Assembly (NCBI GenBank): GCA_963700255.1
Contig: CAVOWW010000022.1
Span: 1 to 64,000 of the forward strand
Direction: 5' to 3'
DNA length: 64,000 nucleotides
DNA from: UBA10649 sp963700255
GTDB lineage: Bacteria; Actinomycetota; Actinomycetes; S36-B12
In this document: positions 59,060 to 64,000 of the stretch, one piece after another
Numbering within the stretch: the first letter of the stretch is position 1
Layout of the letters: every line of letters begins with the position of its first letter
Program-made: the position numbers and the translations under genes
Notes under the pieces: generated by a model
What the model was told of the DNA's origin: nothing
The model's input: only the letters and a program-made list of their open reading frames with translations
Database searches by the model: none

Positions 59060-61813
59060 TCAGGCGAGGCCGTGCTCGGACATGCTCCGTCGCTCCTGAG
59101 CCCGGAACTGCCCGAACCGAGGCAGGAACTTCTCCCAGTCGATGATGTGCGAATCGATCTCCGGTCCGTCGATGCATGCGTGCTTGCGGACGACGACGCC
59201 GTCCACCACAACGGGAACCATGCATGCACCGCACATCCCCGTTGCATCCACCATGATGGAGTTCAGGCTCGCGACGCACGGCGTGCCATGCCTCACGCAC
59301 AGGTCGCTGACAGCTCGCATCATCAGCGGCGGCCCGACGGTGACCACCTCGGCCACCACGCGCCCCTCGCCCCTGGCATTCGCCTCGAGCATCTGCTCCA
59401 GCGGGCCCGTCACGAAGCCGGCGATGCCGAACGAACCGTCGTTGGTCGTGTACACGACGTCGAGCTGGTCGCCGTACTCCTCCAGCAACTGCCCGATGCG
59501 CTCGTCCGGAGCCGTCCAGAACATCAGGTCGCGTGACCGGAAGCCCGCCACCAGCGTCACGTGATTCCCGACCTTCAGGTGCTCGCGGACGATCGGGAAG
59601 GCAGGCGGCAGTCCGAGCCCGCCGGCGGTGAACACGACGGTGCTGTCGTCGCCGACCGCGTTCACGTCGCTCGGCCGTCCCAGTGGTCCGGCGATGCCGG
59701 TGAACCTGTCGCCGACCGCCATCTGGTTGATCTCGATGCTGCTCGTGCCCATGCCCTGCACGACCAGGGTGATCGTGCCGGCCTCTGCGTCCCAGTCGGC
59801 CAGGGTCAACGGGATCAGCTCACCGTCCGGTCGCGGCAGGACCCTGACGAACTGCCCAGCGCGCGCGGATCGCGCGATCAGGTCCGACTGCACCACGAAC
59901 TCCTCGATGCCGTCGCTGAGGTGGCTCTTGGCGAGGATCGTCGGGGCGGCTGCCGCCAGATCGGAGTACGTGCGTGCGCTCGCCACCATGCCGACGATCT
60001 GCTCCGACGTCAGGTCGACCGCGCCGAGGATCTCGCGCGCCGCCGCCTGGCCGTCGCCCGCGGCCATGATCGCCGTGGATCCACCACGAGCCGCGTCGCC
60101 GCCGGTGTAGACGCCGTGCAGCGTCGTCTCCTGCGAGCCCTTGTGGTCGAGGTCGATCGTGCCCCACTTGGACGTGTGCAGGCGCGGCTCGGAGTCCTTG
60201 ATGATGGGGTTGGCGTCGTTGCCGAGCGCCATGATGACCAGCTCGGTCCGGATGACCTCGGTCTTGCCGGTGGGAACCGGGCGCCGACGACCGGATGCGT
60301 CCGGCTCGCCGAGCTCCATCACCTCGACGGTCGCGGCCTGGACGAAGCCCGTCTCAAGGTCGCCGACGAACTCCGACGGCGACCGCAGGACCTTGAGCGC
60401 GATGCCCTCCTCCAGCGCATGCTCCAGCTCCTCGACGCGGGCGGGCATCTCCTTCTGGGTGCGGCGGTACACGATGGTGACGTTGCCGCCGAGGCGCCGC
60501 GCGGTCCGCGCCGCATCCATCGCGGTGTTCCCGCCACCGATGACGATGACGTCCTTGCCCTCGGTCTCGGGCAGCGGCGTCTCGTAGTCCGCCCGCAGTC
60601 CCTGCATCAGGTTCACCCGGGTGAGGAACTCGTTGGCGGACATGACGTTGAGCAGGTGCTCCCCGGGGATGTTCATGAAGCGCGGCAGTCCGGCGCCGGT
60701 GCCGACGAAGATCCGGTAGAAGCCGGCGTCACGGAGGTCCTGCAGGGTCGCGGTCTTGCCGACCACGAAGTTCCTGACGAACTTGCCGCCGAGCAGCTCG
60801 ATCTTCGCCACGACGTCATCGATGAGCTCGTTGGGCAGCCGGAACTCGGGGATGCCGTACCGCAGCACGCCACCGAGGGCGTGGAAGGCCTCGAAGACCG
60901 TCACCGGGAATCCCTCAGCCGACAGCAGGTACGCGTTGATCAGTCCGGCCGGACCCGAGCCGACGATGGCGACCGGCGGCCTCGTCGCCGCCTCCCAGGG
61001 ATCGCGCACGTTGGCGAACCGGCGCGCCGCACCCTCGGGGTTGACGATCTTCTCCCGCTCGGGCAGGAACCACTCGAGCTGGCCGATCGCGATCGGGAGC
61101 TTCTGCAGGCAGGCCCCCTGGCACTGCAGCTCCTGGGGGCACACCCGGCCGGTCACGTCGGGCAGCGGGTTGCTCGCCTCCATCAGCTCCAGCGCCTCGC
61201 GGAAGCTGCCCTTGCCGATGAGCTCGATCACCTGCGGAATGTGGATGGAGACCGGGCATCCGCCCTTCGGCTCGCGGTGGTCCGCCAGGAACACGCCGAG
61301 CTCGCAGGGCTTCTCCTCGCACTGCTTGTCCCTCAGCACCTCCAGCCACACGAGCAGGTCGATCTCTCGCTGGGTGTAGCCGAGCTCCATGTACCCGAGG
61401 TAGCCCTGGTTGACGAGTCCGAAGTCGTGGGAGCGGGTCTCCGAGTCGCGGATGTACGGCGGGATCCCGTTGTTCATCGGCCAGTCCTGGGAGAGACCGT
61501 CGAACATCGGGTACCTGTCGGAGAGGTGCGCGTCCAGGCCCCGCACGAACTTCCGCTTCATGCCCAGTGGAAGCTCCCAGACGAACCGCATGAGGACGGT
61601 GCTGCTGTCGTCGTCGCGCAGCAGCATCGACCACAGCATCCGCACGAAGTCGCCGCCGAGCTCCGGCTGCTGGAACTCCCACGCCACCGCGGCCATGCCG
61701 TCGCTGATGAAGAGCTCCCGGAAGGCGCGAGGCTCACTGGTGAGGCGCCGCTTGAGCAGGTCCAGCTGATGATCGAAGGACTCGACCGGCTCGGATCGCT
61801 CCTCCACGCTCAT
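59060..61813 (-). CDS. Fused Nfn-like ferredoxin:NAD(P)+ oxidoreductase (glutamate-synthase-small-subunit-like plus FNR-like)
   Basis: A 917-residue protein from the ATG at 61813, overlapping the 2-oxoacid oxidoreductase stop (ATGA). The first two thirds resemble GltD/NfnB: N-terminal cysteines for Fe-S clusters (GRVCPQELQCQGAC), FAD site VAIVGSGPAGLINAYLL near 281, NAD(P) site VIVIGGGNTAMDAARTARRL and TGGDAARGGSTAIMA. The last third resembles NfnA or the electron-transfer subunit of dihydroorotate dehydrogenase: FVRVLPRP, TAGGLGLPPAFPIVREHLKV, and a [2Fe-2S] site near 855 (ATGMCGACMVPV plus a later Cys). Nfn enzymes link reduced ferredoxin to NADH and NADPH. It likely passes ferredoxin electrons on as NADPH for the lipid reductases. 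Confidence 0.85.
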   Translation of the reverse strand: MSVEERSEPVESFDHQLDLLKRRLTSEPRAFRELFISDGMAAVAWEFQQPELGGDFVRMLWSMLLRDDDSSTVLMRFVWELPLGMKRKFVRGLDAHLSDRYPMFDGLSQDWPMNNGIPPYIRDSETRSHDFGLVNQGYLGYMELGYTQREIDLLVWLEVLRDKQCEEKPCELGVFLADHREPKGGCPVSIHIPQVIELIGKGSFREALELMEASNPLPDVTGRVCPQELQCQGACLQKLPIAIGQLEWFLPEREKIVNPEGAARRFANVRDPWEAATRPPVAIVGSGPAGLINAYLLSAEGFPVTVFEAFHALGGVLRYGIPEFRLPNELIDDVVAKIELLGGKFVRNFVVGKTATLQDLRDAGFYRIFVGTGAGLPRFMNIPGEHLLNVMSANEFLTRVNLMQGLRADYETPLPETEGKDVIVIGGGNTAMDAARTARRLGGNVTIVYRRTQKEMPARVEELEHALEEGIALKVLRSPSEFVGDLETGFVQAATVEVMELGEPDASGRRRPVPTGKTEVIRTELVIMALGNDANPIIKDSEPRLHTSKWGTIDLDHKGSQETTLHGVYTGGDAARGGSTAIMAAGDGQAAAREILGAVDLTSEQIVGMVASARTYSDLAAAAPTILAKSHLSDGIEEFVVQSDLIARSARAGQFVRVLPRPDGELIPLTLADWDAEAGTITLVVQGMGTSSIEINQMAVGDRFTGIAGPLGRPSDVNAVGDDSTVVFTAGGLGLPPAFPIVREHLKVGNHVTLVAGFRSRDLMFWTAPDERIGQLLEEYGDQLDVVYTTNDGSFGIAGFVTGPLEQMLEANARGEGRVVAEVVTVGPPLMMRAVSDLCVRHGTPCVASLNSIMVDATGMCGACMVPVVVDGVVVRKHACIDGPEIDSHIIDWEKFLPRFGQFRAQERRSMSEHGLA

Positions 61814-64000
61814 CGGATGATCTCCGCGTCGCAGGTCTTGCGCACCCGGTCGATGCGCTTCTCGATCTCCGGAGTCACCTCGACCGTGTCGAGCGCGCCC
61901 GGGATCATCTGCGCGACCTGGCGAACCTCGCCGTCGATGATCACCGAGGCCTTCTCGAAGAACTGCGGGAGCTCCTGGTAGCAGGTGCCGCAGTCGTTGC
62001 ACAGCGGGATGTCGGCCGGGTCGAGCCACACTGGCCTGTCGGCCACCGCCACACCGGACGCCGCCTCAGGTGCGGTCGGCGCCGGGCTGAGTCCCACCGG
62101 CGCCGCTCCCAGACCCACGGGCGCCTTGCTGGACGTCGCCAGCTCGGACATGGCGCGCGCGATGTCGTCCAGCGAGCTCTCCCGTCCCTGCATCGCCTGC
62201 TCGTACATCACCCGGAGCTCCTCGATGTCCGAGCGATGGAGGGCGGTGAGCTGCGCCTCGTGCACGCCCGACAGGTACTGCAGCGTCTGCCAGTAGCGGC
62301 GCCGATCCTCGACCAGCGAGACGATGCCGCCCGAGCACGCGACCTTGATCAGGTGCCGGTCGTCGTCCGTCGCGTACACGAACGGAGTCCGGCCCTCCCG
62401 CTGCGGAAGCGGGAGCAGGACGTACTCGTCGATGGGAACGGCGCTCGCCTCGAGCTCGGGATCGAGCCGGCGGAACTGCTTCTTGAACCGGACCTCCCCG
62501 AGGGCGAACTCAGCCGGGGTCAGCGGAGTCGTCATCAGATGGACGTTGCCGTCGTCGTCGAGATACTCGAGCGTCGCGGTGGTCCAGGTCTTGTCGATGT
62601 CCGGGTTGCCCTCGAGGGAGAACCAGTCGTGCAGCGTGGAACCGCGGCGGGGGTCGTGCACGAACAGCGGGTGCATCCGGCTCTCGACAGCCAGCCGTGC
62701 GCGCGCGTTCGACGACGCCTCGGAGATGCCCTGCTCGCCACCGCACGGCGTGTACACGTCCATGACGGCCGGTGCCGGGTACTCCAGCAGTCGCATCGTG
62801 CTCTGCAGGAAGTGCCCATGCATCGCCGTGCTTGTGGCGCAGGCGAAGACGTGCGGGTGGAACGACGCGATCAGTCCGAGCTCCTTGCGGCCCTCATGCT
62901 TGCCCTCGTGGCTGGCACCGAAGCGCGACAGGTCGGAATCCTGGCTCGTGAAGCTCGACGTCGACGCCTGGCCGCCTGTGTTCGAGTACGCACCGGAGTC
63001 GAGCACCAGGATCTTGATCGGCGTGTCGCTGGCCAGCACGCGCGACATCGCACCGAAGCCGATGTCGTAGCTGGCCCCGTCGCCACCAATGGTGAGCACG
63101 GTCGGGAGGAGGCCGAGCTCCTCGGAGGTGAACTCGGACCAGGACAGCATCCGGAACTCGCGTTCATGCACCTCCGGGTCGTAGGCATCGTCGAGTTCGA
63201 GTCGAGCGACCCGCAGCGCCTTCACGTCCGAGACCACCTGGGCCGAGATGCCCTCGAAGATGCCCTTGGCCAGTGGCTGGGAGTCCTGGAACAGGCTGTT
63301 CACCCACGGGTCGAGGTAGGAGTTGAAGGGCATGGTGGACGCGTACACGCTGCTGCAGCCGGTGGCATTGGCAATGACAGTTGACGCAGGTCCGTTTCCG
63401 GTGGGTCCGCCCTCGTAGAGGTACATGCGCGTCTCGAGGGTCGACACGATCGACAGGATCCGGGCCCGTCGCTCGGTGTCGGCCGGATCGAGCCCGTCCA
63501 GCTTGTCCCGCAGCTGCTCGATCAGCGTGTCGAGGTCCCGCAGGTGCGCCCGACGGCGCCCATCGCCGAGGGCGTGGCTGGTCGCCATGACAAGGCGGAT
63601 CGCGGTGACCTCGCCGCAGCCTCGGCAGCCGCCGTGGCCGCCTGCGGTCGCGTAGAAGTTGGGGTGGTCGAGGAGGAGTCGCTTGAGGTCCCCGTCCACT
63701 CCCGTCGACCCCTCGTAGAACCGCTTGGGGGTGTTCGGCAGTTGCGTCATGAACTCGAAGCCGTCCTGCAGCTTCTCCAGGACGGCCGCATCCTGGTCGA
63801 GTGGCGTGAGGGCACCGGGCCCGCAGACCTCGATGCACTCGAGGCAGCCCGTGCACTTCCAGGGATCGATGGTCGCGGCGAACAGGGCGCCCGTGCCGGG
63901 GATGTCGCTCTCCATGGCATCGAAGAAGGGTCTCGTGCGGGCGACGGGGTAGATCGCCAGAGTCGAGACGAGCGTGCCCAGGTTGCGGCGCAGTGTCGGG
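61810..64000 (-). CDS. 2-Oxoacid (pyruvate):ferredoxin oxidoreductase, C-terminal part, with fused ferredoxin domain
   Basis: The frame is open to the window end, so the N-terminus lies outside. Visible parts: the end of the domain before the ferredoxin module (NLGTLVSTLAIYPVARTRPF), a CTGCLECIEVC cluster motif, HGGCRGCGEVTAIRL and the thiamine-diphosphate site GGDGASYDIGFG with SNTGGQAST. These are typical of PFOR-type enzymes. Unusually a further ferredoxin-like module ends the protein (PLCNDCGTCYQELPQFF and a final KTCDAEIIR). The enzyme converts a 2-oxoacid and CoA to acyl-CoA, CO2 and reduced ferredoxin. Pairing with the Nfn-like gene by a 4-bp overlap indicates joint function. Confidence 0.88.
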   Translation of the reverse strand, partial: PTLRRNLGTLVSTLAIYPVARTRPFFDAMESDIPGTGALFAATIDPWKCTGCLECIEVCGPGALTPLDQDAAVLEKLQDGFEFMTQLPNTPKRFYEGSTGVDGDLKRLLLDHPNFYATAGGHGGCRGCGEVTAIRLVMATSHALGDGRRRAHLRDLDTLIEQLRDKLDGLDPADTERRARILSIVSTLETRMYLYEGGPTGNGPASTVIANATGCSSVYASTMPFNSYLDPWVNSLFQDSQPLAKGIFEGISAQVVSDVKALRVARLELDDAYDPEVHEREFRMLSWSEFTSEELGLLPTVLTIGGDGASYDIGFGAMSRVLASDTPIKILVLDSGAYSNTGGQASTSSFTSQDSDLSRFGASHEGKHEGRKELGLIASFHPHVFACATSTAMHGHFLQSTMRLLEYPAPAVMDVYTPCGGEQGISEASSNARARLAVESRMHPLFVHDPRRGSTLHDWFSLEGNPDIDKTWTTATLEYLDDDGNVHLMTTPLTPAEFALGEVRFKKQFRRLDPELEASAVPIDEYVLLPLPQREGRTPFVYATDDDRHLIKVACSGGIVSLVEDRRRYWQTLQYLSGVHEAQLTALHRSDIEELRVMYEQAMQGRESSLDDIARAMSELATSSKAPVGLGAAPVGLSPAPTAPEAASGVAVADRPVWLDPADIPLCNDCGTCYQELPQFFEKASVIIDGEVRQVAQMIPGALDTVEVTPEIEKRIDRVRKTCDAEIIR

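Overview
The window is very GC-rich DNA that reads as a chromosome segment of an actinomycete (Actinomycetota). The evidence is the strong G/C bias at third codon positions, frequent GTG starts, DinB-like metal-binding proteins of the mycothiol-linked type, an MMPL exporter beside a NarL-type two-component pair, a DUF2510-type small membrane protein, and a probable leaderless start. I cannot name a genus. I see no rRNA, tRNA, CRISPR array, insertion sequence or phage module.

Layout. 1-8.6 kb: a PfaD-like flavin enoyl reductase behind a palindromic operator, a broken secreted glycoside hydrolase, a flippase-like membrane protein, a SulP transporter and an arylsulfatase. 8.7-22.8 kb: housekeeping and regulatory genes. 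These include release factor RF3 (frameshifted), a methyltransferase-fold protein, a serine hydrolase, TetR, XRE and ArsR regulators each with a clear palindromic operator, a two-component system with an MMPL exporter, and a type II NADH dehydrogenase. 22.9-31.5 kb: secreted proteins, among them a possible phospholipase A2 and a large beta-rich protein, plus a DEAD-box RNA helicase. 31.5-33.6 kb: very small genes, including related CxxC...H...C mini-proteins. 33.7-40.8 kb: a second sulfatase, an HxlR regulator, a methyltransferase, a haloalkane-dehalogenase-like hydrolase, a VOC protein, a class I HMG-CoA reductase and an alpha/beta hydrolase.

40.9-64 kb is the most distinctive part: a secondary-lipid (polyunsaturated-fatty-acid-synthase-like) locus. 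Reading along the minus strand it has a 2-oxoacid:ferredoxin oxidoreductase (cut by the window end), a fused Nfn-like ferredoxin/NAD(P) oxidoreductase, a second PfaD-like enoyl reductase with its own operator, an acyl-CoA dehydrogenase, a roughly 2980-residue synthase (KS-AT-KS-ACPx5-KR-DH) and a giant biotin-dependent carboxylase. A 4'-phosphopantetheinyl transferase lies convergent at the end. The inferred logic is that the oxidoreductases supply acetyl-CoA, reduced ferredoxin and NAD(P)H. The carboxylase supplies malonyl-CoA and the transferase activates the carrier domains. The synthase builds the chain, and PfaD plus the dehydrogenase set its saturation.

Three features are unusual. All five carrier domains have Thr where the phosphopantetheine-bearing Ser should be. 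The carboxylase lacks most of the ATP-grasp part of biotin carboxylase. The two PfaD genes, 57 kb apart, share an almost identical palindrome.

Six otherwise good genes are broken by single-base frameshifts, often at C/G runs. This suggests draft-sequence errors, and products are described here as if repaired. The exception is the glycoside hydrolase, whose start is scrambled.
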